A DNA stretch of 64,000 nucleotides from Bacteroidota bacterium (GTDB taxonomy: Bacteria > Bacteroidota > Ignavibacteria > Ignavibacteriales > Ignavibacteriaceae). The stretch covers positions 62,001 to 126,000 of the forward strand of contig JAIUOE010000003.1 of NCBI GenBank assembly GCA_020161395.1. Direction: 5' to 3'. Position numbers and translations under genes: made by a program. Below are positions 1 to 8,229 of the stretch, in pieces; within the stretch, counting starts at the first letter, position 1; every line of letters begins with the position of its first letter. The notes beneath the pieces were generated by a model. The model was not told the origin of the DNA. It did not search any database and worked only from the letters and a program-made list of their open reading frames with translations.

Positions 1-227
1 AATTTTGTGTTTTTCCATTCGAGGTGGCATGCTGACAGAGAGATGGAAATTTTTCTTTCGACTTCATTAGCTGTGTAGTCTGAGATTGTATTTCCTTCTT
101 CGATTTTGCCGATACGGGTGGTTTCACCGCCAATAAACAATGCCAGTTCGTTAAATGTTGTCTTTCCGGCACTGGCATGACCAAAAAGACCGATGTTCCG
201 GAGGACTTCCGGAGTATAATCTTTCAC
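1..227 (-). CDS. Elongation factor G-like translational GTPase (N-terminal fragment)
   Basis: Only the first 75 codons lie in the window; the gene continues past base 1. The fragment has a P-loop GHASAGKT at residues 16-23 and a switch I-like stretch (SDYTANEVERKISIS) at about 49-63. These fit the EF-G-like (EF-G II/TetM-type) branch rather than canonical EF-G, whose loop reads AHIDAGKT. Start is GTG, preceded by AAGGAG at good spacing. It sits 12 bases after the DUF948-like gene and is probably the last seen gene of the YtxH operon. Family members act on the ribosome in translocation or recycling; which applies here is unknown. Confidence 0.8.
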   Translation of the reverse strand, partial: MKDYTPEVLRNIGLFGHASAGKTTFNELALFIGGETTRIGKIEEGNTISDYTANEVERKISISLSACHLEWKNTK

Positions 228-239
228 AGATGATCTCCT

Positions 240-626
240 TTATTTCTTTACAAAAAAAGCTCTGAAGATGGCAGAAATGCCACCTCTCAGAGCCGTTAAA
301 TTAGATAATAACTTTTCAACAGGAGACTCAAGGCTTTCCTTGACCTTCTCTTCGAAACCAAAAAGACTTTCCAGTCTCATTTTGACCTGATCCACTATCC
401 AACCCGTTTTATCAAGTTGTTGCTGTATTTCACTTGAAGTCTGATTCAACGAGTCAGAGAGTGTTTTCACTGAGTCAATTAAAGGTTCCATTCTGTCCTT
501 CAACTGTCCGATATCTTCCTGCATCTGCTGAACACTTACGGTCAGCTTTTTCAAATAGATGATAAGAGCGATACACAGAGCCGAAGCACACAAATAAAGG
601 ATTACCTGAAAAATCTCCGTTAACAT
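240..626 (-). CDS. DUF948-like membrane-anchored coiled-coil protein
   Basis: A 128-residue protein with one N-terminal hydrophobic helix (about residues 7-25), then a long heptad-rich region (about 28-95, with QQMQEDIGQLKDRMEPLID and SLNQTSSEIQQQL) and a short basic C-terminus. This is the layout of DUF948/YtxG-type general stress proteins, which often neighbour YtxH proteins, as here (23 bases downstream of it). A role at the inner membrane is likely; no enzymatic motif is visible. The family assignment rests on architecture and context, not on a diagnostic motif. Confidence 0.65.
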   Translation of the reverse strand: MLTEIFQVILYLCASALCIALIIYLKKLTVSVQQMQEDIGQLKDRMEPLIDSVKTLSDSLNQTSSEIQQQLDKTGWIVDQVKMRLESLFGFEEKVKESLESPVEKLLSNLTALRGGISAIFRAFFVKK

Positions 627-649
627 AAGCTAATCTTTCAAATTAATTG

Positions 650-988
650 TTAGGCGTGTTCAGTTTCCTGTTCTGCTGCCGGTTTTTCCTTTGCACCTTT
701 CATCAGTTTTTCAGCATCGGATTTGATTTCCTCTGCTTTTTTCTTTGCATCTTCAATTATCTGCTGACCTTTTTTCTTGCCTTCGTTCAGCACTTCCTGT
801 GCTTTTTCCTTGGCTTTTACCAACTGGTTTTCAGCTTCTTTTTTGAAGTCATCCGCCTTGTCTTGAATGTCCTTGCGGAGTTCTTTGCCACTCTTGGGAG
901 CGAAAAGCAGAGCTAACGAAGCGCCTACCAATCCACCGGCCAATAAGCCCAAAAGTAATCCTTTGCTTAGATCTTTGTCACTTGACAT
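650..988 (-). CDS. YtxH domain-containing protein
   Basis: A 112-residue protein with an N-terminal Gly/Leu-rich transmembrane helix (about 9-30), the typical LLFAPKSGKELR motif at 27-38, and a Lys/Glu/Ala-rich coiled coil to the end. This matches the YtxH family of small membrane proteins, often stress-linked. The longest reading frame begins 12 bases earlier at a TTG, but GGAGG lies inside that extension and serves the ATG at 988, so the ATG is preferred. First gene of a likely operon with the DUF948-like and EF-G-like genes; a promoter candidate with a palindrome over its -35 lies just upstream. Confidence 0.8.
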   Translation of the reverse strand: MSSDKDLSKGLLLGLLAGGLVGASLALLFAPKSGKELRKDIQDKADDFKKEAENQLVKAKEKAQEVLNEGKKKGQQIIEDAKKKAEEIKSDAEKLMKGAKEKPAAEQETEHA

Positions 989-1007
989 TGCTACCTCCAA
1001 TTTTTTT

Positions 1008-1022
1008 ATGGGTTTACAACAA
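1008..1022 (-). repeat. 15-base leader motif shared with the 5' region at 5710-5724
   Basis: The minus-strand sequence TTGTTGTAAACCCAT lies 20 bases before the ytxH-like start and recurs exactly 13 bases before the FN3-like gene start. Both copies read in the direction of the gene. Function unknown; chance is not excluded. Confidence 0.4.
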
Positions 1023-1039
1023 TTTTTTAATTGTATTAT

Positions 1040-1068
1040 AATATACTTCCATTTTGAAATAAAATCAA
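1040..1068 (-). promoter_or_regulatory. Candidate sigma-70-like promoter of the ytxH-like operon
   Basis: On the minus strand TTGATT and TATATT are separated by exactly 17 bases, about 45 bases upstream of the ytxH-like ATG. Pattern match only. The -35 overlaps the palindrome at 1064-1082. Confidence 0.4.
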
Positions 1069-1082
1069 AGACATTCTTTGAT
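1064..1082. promoter_or_regulatory. Perfect 8-3-8 palindrome overlapping the -35 (operator candidate)
   Basis: ATCAAAGA, then three bases (CAT), then TCTTTGAT. The symmetry is perfect and one half-site overlaps the candidate -35 of the ytxH-like operon, a geometry typical of a repressor or activator site. No regulator gene is adjacent. Confidence 0.4.
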
Positions 1083-1147
1083 GTTCCTTAAAAATAAAAA
1101 TATATAATACTGTCAAAAATAATAGTTATTAAGATACCGTCAAATAA

Positions 1148-1173
1148 AAAAAGGAGACCGAAGCCTCCTTTTT
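1148..1173 (-). terminator. Rho-independent terminator after icd
   Basis: The stem AAAAAGGAG / CTCCTTTTT closes an 8-base loop. On the minus strand the poly-A arm becomes a U-run, fitting termination of the icd operon about 60 bases past its stop. Confidence 0.7.
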
Positions 1174-1230
1174 GAAAAAATAGTGTGATTAATGGATTTA
1201 AGGGTTCAGAAGGATCCTCGAATCCGGAAA

Positions 1231-2484
1231 TCAACCCATGTTTTTTACTATTTCGTTTGCGAATTCGCTGGTTTTCACTTCCCTGGCACCATCCATCAGT
1301 CTTGCAAAGTCGTAGGTAACCACTTTGCTCGAAATGGTTTTTTGAAGTGCTGATTCGATAAGTCTGGCAACTTCAGTCCAACCAAGATAATCAAACATCA
1401 TCACACCGGAAAGAATAACTGAACCGGGATTGATCTTGTCGAGATTTGCATATTTTGGTGCAGTACCGTGTGTGGCTTCAAACAGTCCGATCGAGTAGCT
1501 GAGATTTGCGCCCGGAGCTATGCCGAGTCCGCCAACCTGCGCTGCAGCCGCATCCGAAAGGTAATCACCATTAAGGTTTGGAGTAGCTACCACATCATAC
1601 TCATCTGGTCTCAGAAGAACCTGCTGGAACATGCTGTCAGCTATTCTGTCCTTAATTAGCAGTTTGCCTTCAGGTACTTTACCACCATAAGTTGACCATA
1701 CTTCATCTTCTGTCACGGTCACATTTCCGAATTCTTCCTTGGCAACTTCATAACCCCACTCTTTGAATGAGCCTTCGGTAAATTTCATGATATTACCTTT
1801 GTGCACGAGGGTTACACTTTTTCTGCCATGATCAAGTGCGTATTCAATGGCTTTCTTTATTAACCTTTTTGAACCAAAAGCTGACATTGGTTTTACGCCG
1901 ATTCCTGATTCAGGACGAATATTTTTTCCGAACTTTTTATTAATAAGTTCGATTATTTCATTCGCTTCAGGTGAGCCCGCTTTGAATTCAACTCCGGCAT
2001 ACACATCCTCCGTGTTCTCTCTAAAGAGGACGATATCGAGTTTTTCAGGAGTTTTAACAGGGCTTGGGGTTCCGGTGTAATATTTAACCGGACGGACACA
2101 GGCAAAAAGATCGAGTCTCTGTCTTAGAGTAACATTAAGGCTTCTGATTCCGCCACCAACGGGTGTGGTAAGCGGTCCTTTGATTGCCACGAGATACTCT
2201 TCAATCGCCTGCAGTGTTTCTTCTGGGAGCCATTCGTTTTCACCATATACTGCGAGAGATTTTTCACCTGCAAATATTTCAGCCCAGGCAACTTTTTTCT
2301 TTCCGCCGTACGCTTTTTCCACCGCTGCGTCAAATACTGTCTGTGATGCTTTCCAAATATCAGGACCTGTACCATCCCCTTCAATATATAACAACACCGG
2401 ATTATCGGGCACTACCAGTTTCCCTTTATCAACCGTAATTTTTTCACCAAAAGCGGGAACTTTAATGTGTTTGTAGTTTCCCAT
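1231..2484 (-). CDS. icd: Isocitrate dehydrogenase (NADP+)
   Basis: Cytoplasmic TCA-cycle enzyme that oxidatively decarboxylates isocitrate to 2-oxoglutarate. The 417 residues match the E. coli-type enzyme: substrate ligands S115, N117, R121 and R131 in SLNVTLRQR...VRPV, the ENTEDVYAG loop at 157-165, the metal-binding acids in [10 protein letters not shown], and HGTAPKY at 339-345. The Lys-Tyr pair at 344-345 is the NADP-specificity signature. Last gene of the run from the FN3-like gene; its start touches the stop of the flippase-like gene. A terminator follows. Confidence 0.97.
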   Translation of the reverse strand: MGNYKHIKVPAFGEKITVDKGKLVVPDNPVLLYIEGDGTGPDIWKASQTVFDAAVEKAYGGKKKVAWAEIFAGEKSLAVYGENEWLPEETLQAIEEYLVAIKGPLTTPVGGGIRSLNVTLRQRLDLFACVRPVKYYTGTPSPVKTPEKLDIVLFRENTEDVYAGVEFKAGSPEANEIIELINKKFGKNIRPESGIGVKPMSAFGSKRLIKKAIEYALDHGRKSVTLVHKGNIMKFTEGSFKEWGYEVAKEEFGNVTVTEDEVWSTYGGKVPEGKLLIKDRIADSMFQQVLLRPDEYDVVATPNLNGDYLSDAAAAQVGGLGIAPGANLSYSIGLFEATHGTAPKYANLDKINPGSVILSGVMMFDYLGWTEVARLIESALQKTISSKVVTYDFARLMDGAREVKTSEFANEIVKNMG

Positions 2485-3452
2485 TAGCTGACCTCCTTCT
2501 CATTAAGTTTGTTTAAATCGATTTTCCCTGAGCGCCTCTGAAACAAGCCAAAAGCAACCAGTCCGACGATTACAGCGAACCAGAGTGTTGCCACTCTGAT
2601 CAGTATCGTCGAAGAAACAGCAATGGCTTCAGACTTCCCAAGGGACTGAATGAACAGTGTAAAAAGTGCATCCGCAGCTCCAAGTCCCCCGGGCAGAAAC
2701 GACAAGGCTCCTGCAACTGTTGCGAATGAATAATAGAATGATGCTCTGAACAGCGAAACATCAACAGAAAAATCTTCCAAAATCAAAAAATACGCATAAC
2801 ATTCGAAAAACCACGACAATAAACTGAATATCGTCATTAGAAAAATCGGCTTGGGTTTTAACAGTATATACGCACTTTCGTACAACTCATGAAGGTGAGG
2901 AATAATCTTCTTCAAAAACCCGATTTTCCCCAGTAAATCAATTATCCCCAATGAAAGTTTACGGTTCGAAATCACAACGATCATAACTATGAATGCAACG
3001 ATCGCTCCTATAGCGAACACCCTCCCGTAGTTAAAACTCATCGCTCCCACCAAAGCGATTATCATCAGAGCAGTCATGTCAGTTACCCTCTCTGCAAAAA
3101 TCACCGGAGCGGTTCTGCTGACGGCAACCCCCGTTCTCTCTTTCAAAAGAAAAGATTTCAAGACTTCTCCCATCTTTCCCGGAGTTACGCTTAATACAAA
3201 CCCGCTTAGAAAAATGAGAAACGACTCCCCTGCTCCAATCTTAACCCCTATCAGGCCCAGGTAATAGTGCCATTTGATAAAACGGAATATGTAATTTGCA
3301 AATACCAGTAAAAGTATTACCGGAATCAGATAAAGGCTGAATCCTGAAAGTGCCTTTAACACCTTGTCGAGGTCGGCATAAATCGAAAAACCCAGATATA
3401 TGATCACCGATGCGATTATTGAAATGATGATCTTTTGCTTGTAGTTTTTCAC
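2484..3452 (-). CDS. Flippase-like (UPF0104 / lysylphosphatidylglycerol synthase TM-region) membrane protein
   Basis: A 322-residue polytopic inner-membrane protein with about eight hydrophobic helices. It carries the family hallmarks: a [13 protein letters not shown] segment near residue 90, an ERVTD motif soon after, and [12 protein letters not shown] near 255. The family includes AglD- and MprF-like proteins and is linked to lipid or lipid-linked substrate movement; the actual substrate here is unknown. It overlaps maf by four bases (ATGA-type coupling) and abuts icd. Confidence 0.8.
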   Translation of the reverse strand: MKNYKQKIIISIIASVIIYLGFSIYADLDKVLKALSGFSLYLIPVILLLVFANYIFRFIKWHYYLGLIGVKIGAGESFLIFLSGFVLSVTPGKMGEVLKSFLLKERTGVAVSRTAPVIFAERVTDMTALMIIALVGAMSFNYGRVFAIGAIVAFIVMIVVISNRKLSLGIIDLLGKIGFLKKIIPHLHELYESAYILLKPKPIFLMTIFSLLSWFFECYAYFLILEDFSVDVSLFRASFYYSFATVAGALSFLPGGLGAADALFTLFIQSLGKSEAIAVSSTILIRVATLWFAVIVGLVAFGLFQRRSGKIDLNKLNEKEVS

Positions 3453-4027
3453 TTCAAAACTTTCTTAAGAGCCTTGTAAACGGCATTAGTGGGAAGACCC
3501 ATCACATTGTAATAACACCCCGAAATACTCTCCATGAATATGGAACCGTAGCCATCCTGTACACCGTACCCGCCAGCTTTGTCGAATGAACTTCCTGTTG
3601 CAACATAACCATCTATTTCTTCTTCTGTAAGGTGAGTAAACTTCACCTTGGTTTCCACTGCTGAATCGATCCGCTTTCCGTTTTTTGTATTCAGGACAGA
3701 AAATCCCGTGACAACAACATGTTCATTTCCACTAAGCATACCCAGCATCTTTTTTGCTTCAGTTGCATCTGCCGGTTTTCCGAGTATTTCATTGTTTAAA
3801 ACCACTATTGTGTCCGCAGTAACTATAATACCCTCTATGCCGCGTCCAAGCGCATCATCCATTTTCCGTTTTGCGAGAAGTGTCGCCACTTCCTTCCTGG
3901 GAACCTCCGCATCAAACGACTCATCGGTATCAAGGGAAATAAATTCCAGTTTACGGACTATCTGACCGAGGAGAAAACGCCTTCTTGGTGAGGCGGATGC
4001 GAGAACCACTTCTATATCAATTATCAT
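3449..4027 (-). CDS. maf: Maf-type nucleoside triphosphate pyrophosphatase
   Basis: A 192-residue protein of normal Maf length with the signature SASPRR at 11-16 and the catalytic-base region TADTIVV (Asp72). Maf enzymes hydrolyse non-canonical or pyrimidine NTPs to the monophosphate plus pyrophosphate (house-cleaning) and have been linked to septum formation. The ATG lies inside the end of the SpoIID-like gene (11-base overlap), and the stop overlaps the next gene, so translation is probably coupled. The substrate subtype (YhdE or YceF) was not resolved. Confidence 0.92.
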   Translation of the reverse strand: MIIDIEVVLASASPRRRFLLGQIVRKLEFISLDTDESFDAEVPRKEVATLLAKRKMDDALGRGIEGIIVTADTIVVLNNEILGKPADATEAKKMLGMLSGNEHVVVTGFSVLNTKNGKRIDSAVETKVKFTHLTEEEIDGYVATGSSFDKAGGYGVQDGYGSIFMESISGCYYNVMGLPTNAVYKALKKVLK

Positions 4028-5288
4028 AAACTTGAGTTATTTCAGTACCCGGGAAATAGTGTAAGAGAATTTCGGTAAATGGTGTTTTGCTACGGCTTTG
4101 ATTTAACGCTCCCCATTGGCACATACCAACTCCATGACCATTACCCTTGCCTGTAAAGACTATCTTGCTAAGAATCCCCTCCTTTTCAATCAATTCAATA
4201 GTGAAATTGGAACTTCGGAGGATGGAATTATCCTTTTTGCTCTTAATAACATCCCTGATCTTTGAACCGGGGATTAAAAATGGTTTCTGATCCCTTATAT
4301 TGACAACAAGTCCTTTTGCCCGTCCCGATCTGTAGCGCTCTTTTATCTCAAGTCCCTCAAGAACAAGGTTTTTTGACTTGATTAACTGAGCGTCAAAAAG
4401 ATATCTTATGATTTCGAACGGAGTGTAGGTCTCTGTCCAGCGGTACGAGGGTGATTTTTCGCAGTATGGCGGATCTCCGTCAGGAACCCCTTTAAGGTAC
4501 GGGAGATCAACAGGACCAAATACATTCGCAATATCCTCGGTATGCCCGCCACAATTGGCGTGGTAAAAGACGAGCGCAGGTTTTTTATTATAGGTCAAAA
4601 TCAGACCTTCGGTCTCCCTAACAGCCCTGCTGTCAATTCCTGTTTCGACATCAAGTCCACCATATGCCTGATCCTTCACTCCATCAGTCACATCAAAAAA
4701 AGCTCTCTTCTCAACAATACGATTTAAGGCAAAGGTCCTTCCCGCAACTGCTGCACATTTCAAAGCTTCGAAAAAATGATTGTCTTTCAACCCTATCTCA
4801 AGAGGGACCACGCCAAGGAGGTAGTCTTCAAGATCGAGATAATTAACAACAAAAGTCTTTGATCCCTGAGCCAAAAACCAGAGTTCACCCCTGTAAGATT
4901 TTTTATGGAAATTTATAAATTCCTGGTTGTTGGCAGGTTTCATTTTAACAAACGGAGCAGAGATCGCGCCGGATGGTAATGTAATATTTACAACGCCTTT
5001 TGCGGAACTGACAACAATTTTTTCACCATCATTTATAACCCCTTTTCTCTCTTCACCCACAAGAAATTCTGCATCAATATCCAGTTTAAAGGAAAATTCC
5101 TTAACCTCTTCATCCAGCAATACACGAATGTTTTGCCTTAATTTTGACGTGGAATTGTTGCTGTTTTGCCCGGGAATCTTTCCCGATGAACTCCTGATTG
5201 TTGTTGCACAGGAAGAAAATAGAAAAGGAAATACTAAAAGGAGGTAAAAGAGGATTCTTTGTTGGGATTTGAGAGGGAAAGGAACCAA
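4017..5288 (-). CDS. SpoIID/LytB domain lipoprotein (putative lytic transglycosylase)
   Basis: A 423-residue protein. An N-terminal hydrophobic helix ends in a lipobox (FLFSSC, Cys27), so it is probably a lipoprotein. The SpoIID domain follows: LEDYLLGVVPLEIG, where E164 aligns with the catalytic Glu of SpoIID, then AVAGRTFALNR, YHANCGGHTE and the C-terminal GKGNGHGVGMCQWGA. SpoIID enzymes cleave denuded peptidoglycan glycan strands. In non-sporulating Bacteroidota the role is probably wall remodelling (inference). The start is TTG, the only start upstream of the signal, with no clear Shine-Dalgarno. Confidence 0.85.
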   Translation of the reverse strand: MVPFPLKSQQRILFYLLLVFPFLFSSCATTIRSSSGKIPGQNSNNSTSKLRQNIRVLLDEEVKEFSFKLDIDAEFLVGEERKGVINDGEKIVVSSAKGVVNITLPSGAISAPFVKMKPANNQEFINFHKKSYRGELWFLAQGSKTFVVNYLDLEDYLLGVVPLEIGLKDNHFFEALKCAAVAGRTFALNRIVEKRAFFDVTDGVKDQAYGGLDVETGIDSRAVRETEGLILTYNKKPALVFYHANCGGHTEDIANVFGPVDLPYLKGVPDGDPPYCEKSPSYRWTETYTPFEIIRYLFDAQLIKSKNLVLEGLEIKERYRSGRAKGLVVNIRDQKPFLIPGSKIRDVIKSKKDNSILRSSNFTIELIEKEGILSKIVFTGKGNGHGVGMCQWGALNQSRSKTPFTEILLHYFPGTEITQVYDN

Positions 5289-5301
5289 TTTATCGTTTAT
5301 T

Positions 5302-5697
5302 CTAACGGAACATTGCCTTTATGCTGCCCCAGGTCTTCTTGAAACCTGAAACTGAATGACTGACCGACACTTCTTTTGAATAAGAAGCCGAATTATCCCT
5401 GTCATTTATTCTGAGACGGTAAACATATATGACATCGGTGGTTTTGTAGGCACCTTCGTCATAATAGACATAGTAGGAGTTGTTACCTTTTGGTCTTACA
5501 GTGGTAACTTCTGTGAAAGGGGTGTTGTGCGTTCTTCTCTCAATGGTAAACTCTCTGAGATTGCTTTCAGAGGTGGTTTTCCATTCAACCTTCACTTTCC
5601 CGTCTTCACTTTTTGCATAGAAAAAGTCGAGAAATGCGCCGGCTACAAGCGTGCCGATAGAAAAAAGGAGTGCGAGAAAAATTACTTTTACTTTCAT
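5302..5697 (-). CDS. Secreted protein with a fibronectin type III-like domain
   Basis: A 131-residue protein with a signal peptide (about residues 1-20, cut near LVAGA) followed by one beta-rich domain. The pattern VEWKTTSESNLREFTIERR ... YVYRLRINDRDNSASYS is the FN3-like module seen before T9SS sorting domains in Bacteroidota. No sorting domain is present, so it is a small periplasmic or surface protein of unknown role. It precedes the SpoIID-like gene by 13 bases. The 15-base leader motif shared with the ytxH-like gene lies 13 bases before its ATG. Confidence 0.6.
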   Translation of the reverse strand: MKVKVIFLALLFSIGTLVAGAFLDFFYAKSEDGKVKVEWKTTSESNLREFTIERRTHNTPFTEVTTVRPKGNNSYYVYYDEGAYKTTDVIYVYRLRINDRDNSASYSKEVSVSHSVSGFKKTWGSIKAMFR

Positions 5698-5709
5698 ACA
5701 TGCAATATA

Positions 5710-5724
5710 ATGGGTTTACAACAA
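5710..5724 (-). repeat. Second copy of the 15-base leader motif (see 1008-1022)
   Basis: Exact copy of TTGTTGTAAACCCAT on the minus strand, just before the FN3-like gene. Upstream, TTGATT and TATATT spaced 16 bases could be its promoter. Confidence 0.4.
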
Positions 5725-5772
5725 AAATCAAAGAGAAAAAGAAATATTTTTTTATCTCGTGTGATGTAAAAT

Positions 5773-5836
5773 ACTTCAGTACTTCAGAAAATCAGCAGTT
5801 CTGAAGCTCCGGGGTCCTGAAGTTCCGAAATTCTGA
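5773..5836. repeat. Degenerate 8-base tandem repeat directly after rsgA
   Basis: Eight consecutive octamers, e.g. ACTTCAGT, ACTTCAGA, AGTTCTGA, GGTCCTGA, AGTTCCGA, AATTCTGA, close to the consensus ASTTCYGA. The array ends three bases short of the rsgA stop codon (5840-5842). It contains a perfect inverted repeat CTTCAGAA / TTCTGAAG (5782-5806), so the transcript can fold. Origin unknown. Confidence 0.6.
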
Positions 5837-5839
5837 ATC

Positions 5840-6757
5840 TCAATATACCATATCCTCTTCAATGTTATCCAAAAGCCGAAGATAGCTGTCGTATCTTTCG
5901 GGAGATATCTCCTCCCTTTCGACAGCTTCAATTACTCCGCAGCCGGGTTCATGCAGATGAGTACACGGTTTATATTTACATTTTTGGAGATGATCTGCAA
6001 ACTCGACAAAATAGTGGCTTAAATCATCTTTTTGAATACCGAAGGGGGCGATTTCCCTGATACCGGGAGTATCAATAAGGAAGGTATCATTGTCAATTCT
6101 GTTCATGTTAACAATAACAGTGGTGTGCTTTCCCCTTTGTGAATAGGCGCTTATATCCCCGGTCGCAAGATTGAGTTCAGGGAAAAGCGCATTTATCAGA
6201 GATGACTTGCCCACACCAGAGTGTCCCCAAAACAGACTCTTCCTTCCGGTAAATCGTGTTCTTAAGTCATCAATTCCCTCCCCTGTCAATGCCGAGACAG
6301 CATACAATTCATATCCCAAACCGGTGTACAGTTCAGCCCAAAGTTCTGGTTCCTCGGGTATTTCAACAAGATCCAGCTTGTTAAACACAATTACCGGATG
6401 AATATTTGAACTTTCGGCAATCACAAGAAATCTGTCGAGAGCCTTGTTGTTGAATGGTGGCACTCCAAATGAACAGATAATAAAAATCTGATCTATATTG
6501 GCAGCGATTACCTGTTCGAGGCGTTCCCCCCTTAGAGTTGAACCTTTGATTTTAGGTGCTTTTCGTGAAATGTAATTTTTTCTTGAATCAACGGCAAAAA
6601 TCACACCCGAGGTGTCATCTATCAAGTCAAATTCTACGAAATCTCCTACAACCGCAATGTCAGTAAGCAGGAGCTTGTCCTTTTTCATTCGGAGGTCGTG
6701 CTTGAACCTGCCTCGAAGAACACACCTGATGACCCGGTTTTCTCTTTCAGGCATCAC
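5840..6757 (-). CDS. rsgA: Ribosome small subunit-dependent GTPase A
   Basis: Circularly permuted GTPase that helps 30S subunit maturation. From the GTG at 6757: N-terminal OB fold, G4 NKLD at 126-129, G1 GHSGVGKSS at 178-186, G3 DTPG at 229-232, and the C-terminal zinc site C260, C265, H267, C273. In-frame codons upstream of this GTG encode KGLLIRIEGQSHWV, which looks like the missing first OB strand. The only well-placed Shine-Dalgarno (CCGGAG) sits six bases before an in-frame ATT at 6799, so the real start may be ATT 6799 (or CTG 6790). The outer-membrane protein gene lies just upstream. Confidence 0.95.
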   Translation of the reverse strand: MMPERENRVIRCVLRGRFKHDLRMKKDKLLLTDIAVVGDFVEFDLIDDTSGVIFAVDSRKNYISRKAPKIKGSTLRGERLEQVIAANIDQIFIICSFGVPPFNNKALDRFLVIAESSNIHPVIVFNKLDLVEIPEEPELWAELYTGLGYELYAVSALTGEGIDDLRTRFTGRKSLFWGHSGVGKSSLINALFPELNLATGDISAYSQRGKHTTVIVNMNRIDNDTFLIDTPGIREIAPFGIQKDDLSHYFVEFADHLQKCKYKPCTHLHEPGCGVIEAVEREEISPERYDSYLRLLDNIEEDMVY

Positions 6758-6813
6758 CCAGTGGCTTTGGCCCTCAATCCTGATAAGCAGACCCTTAATG
6801 GGAAACTCCGGAT

Positions 6814-8229
6814 TTAGAAACGGAAAGAAACACCAAAAACAGCATTGTGATAAGTTATATCCTGAAGGGTTCTTGACTGATTAAACCCGTAGTTTTCACC
6901 AAAATCTTTCCACCAGCCATACATGTAAGCCACATCAAAAGACAATTCTCCGTCGAGCAGATAGCCAAACCCAAAAGTCAGGAATTTTCTGTCATATTCT
7001 GAAGGATCCTCTTTATAGGGTGATTTCAAAGTGAAATATCCCGCTCTTACCCGTGCATCAATGACAGGGATTGTGTATTCCGCACCGAAATTGTAATTGA
7101 GTACCGCCCTGAGAGTTGCCTGCACATCTTTATTGAGACCACTGACGAATGAATTTCCAAGTCCTGAAATATCTCTGAATTTTGTCTGCGAGTAATCCAT
7201 AAATGATGCCTGTCCGGAAATAATCAGTCCTCTGAAATTGACTGAAACACCACCAGTAAACTTAAACGGTTTCGAAATCTCATATTCAACATCACTGGCA
7301 TAATCAGCGGGATCAACAGAAACCACTCTTCCATTACCCCAGGAAGACGAAGCTTCAACACCATATTTTTCCTTGATGGTGTAGGTTGTAGGCATTTCGA
7401 CGGCAACTCCGACTCTTGCCAGGTCCCTCACTTGATAAAGCATTCCTAATTTTATGTCGTAGAAACTTACATCCCAGTTTAGCATTGTTTTATAGTCAAA
7501 TGTTCTGAACTGTTTGGTAAAGGCATTTCCCGGAGCCAGTTCATTTCCTTCATAAACACCATTGACATCTTTTTCACGAAGATCAAAATTATTTTCATAA
7601 TCTCCCCGTCCGATACCTATTGTGACACCGAGAAAGAGATTTTTATAAGCCTCATACGCTGCCGAGAAATTCCAGACGCCGGTTGAGCCAGTCTGAAGTC
7701 TTGTCCCTGACTGATTGAGTCTTCCATTGATTTTCGTGACCGAATTATCATCAGTAAGATAAAGCTCGAAAGGAATGTTCGAATAGCTGTTCAGATTCTG
7801 AATCATGGAATTGCTGCCAGCGTTAAAACCGTTGAAAGCCAGCTTACCGGAAAAGTCATGTACATTATTGTAGGAAGTTCCGAGAACGAGACTTCCTCTC
7901 AAAGTGGGAACCGGGATAAGAATTGAAAAATTATCCAGAAGTGCTGCAGAATTGTTCACACTGTTCTGATTTCCGAAGAATGTGGTATTATTGCCTGTAC
8001 TTGAGTACTTGAATCCTGTTCCAAGCTCGAACCTTCTGACCAACGCAATGCCGGCTGGGTTGGAATTCATACCCAATCCGTCATCGCTCATCGCCACGAA
8101 AGCGTTTCCCATTCCGATCGACCTGGCTCCGGATCCGAATCCGGGCATCGCAAGCCTGACAGCGTCATTAACAGTCTGAGAGAAAATCAAACCCGTAGAA
8201 AAAAGAAATAATATCATCAATTTTTTCAT
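6814..8229 (-). CDS. Outer-membrane beta-barrel protein (FadL/PorV-like)
   Basis: A 471-residue protein with a signal peptide (about 1-17), then an N-terminal GSGARSIGMGNAFVAMSDD motif and NSNPAGIAL, the signature of the OMPP1/FadL and PorV/UPF0164 group. Alternating beta-strand character follows, with a terminal aromatic residue (VSFRF), as in proteins handled by the Bam machinery. It could be a transporter for hydrophobic compounds or a T9SS shuttle-type protein; sequence alone does not decide. Its ATG overlaps the stop of the upstream lipoprotein gene (ATGA). Confidence 0.75.
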   Translation of the reverse strand: MKKLMILFLFSTGLIFSQTVNDAVRLAMPGFGSGARSIGMGNAFVAMSDDGLGMNSNPAGIALVRRFELGTGFKYSSTGNNTTFFGNQNSVNNSAALLDNFSILIPVPTLRGSLVLGTSYNNVHDFSGKLAFNGFNAGSNSMIQNLNSYSNIPFELYLTDDNSVTKINGRLNQSGTRLQTGSTGVWNFSAAYEAYKNLFLGVTIGIGRGDYENNFDLREKDVNGVYEGNELAPGNAFTKQFRTFDYKTMLNWDVSFYDIKLGMLYQVRDLARVGVAVEMPTTYTIKEKYGVEASSSWGNGRVVSVDPADYASDVEYEISKPFKFTGGVSVNFRGLIISGQASFMDYSQTKFRDISGLGNSFVSGLNKDVQATLRAVLNYNFGAEYTIPVIDARVRAGYFTLKSPYKEDPSEYDRKFLTFGFGYLLDGELSFDVAYMYGWWKDFGENYGFNQSRTLQDITYHNAVFGVSFRF

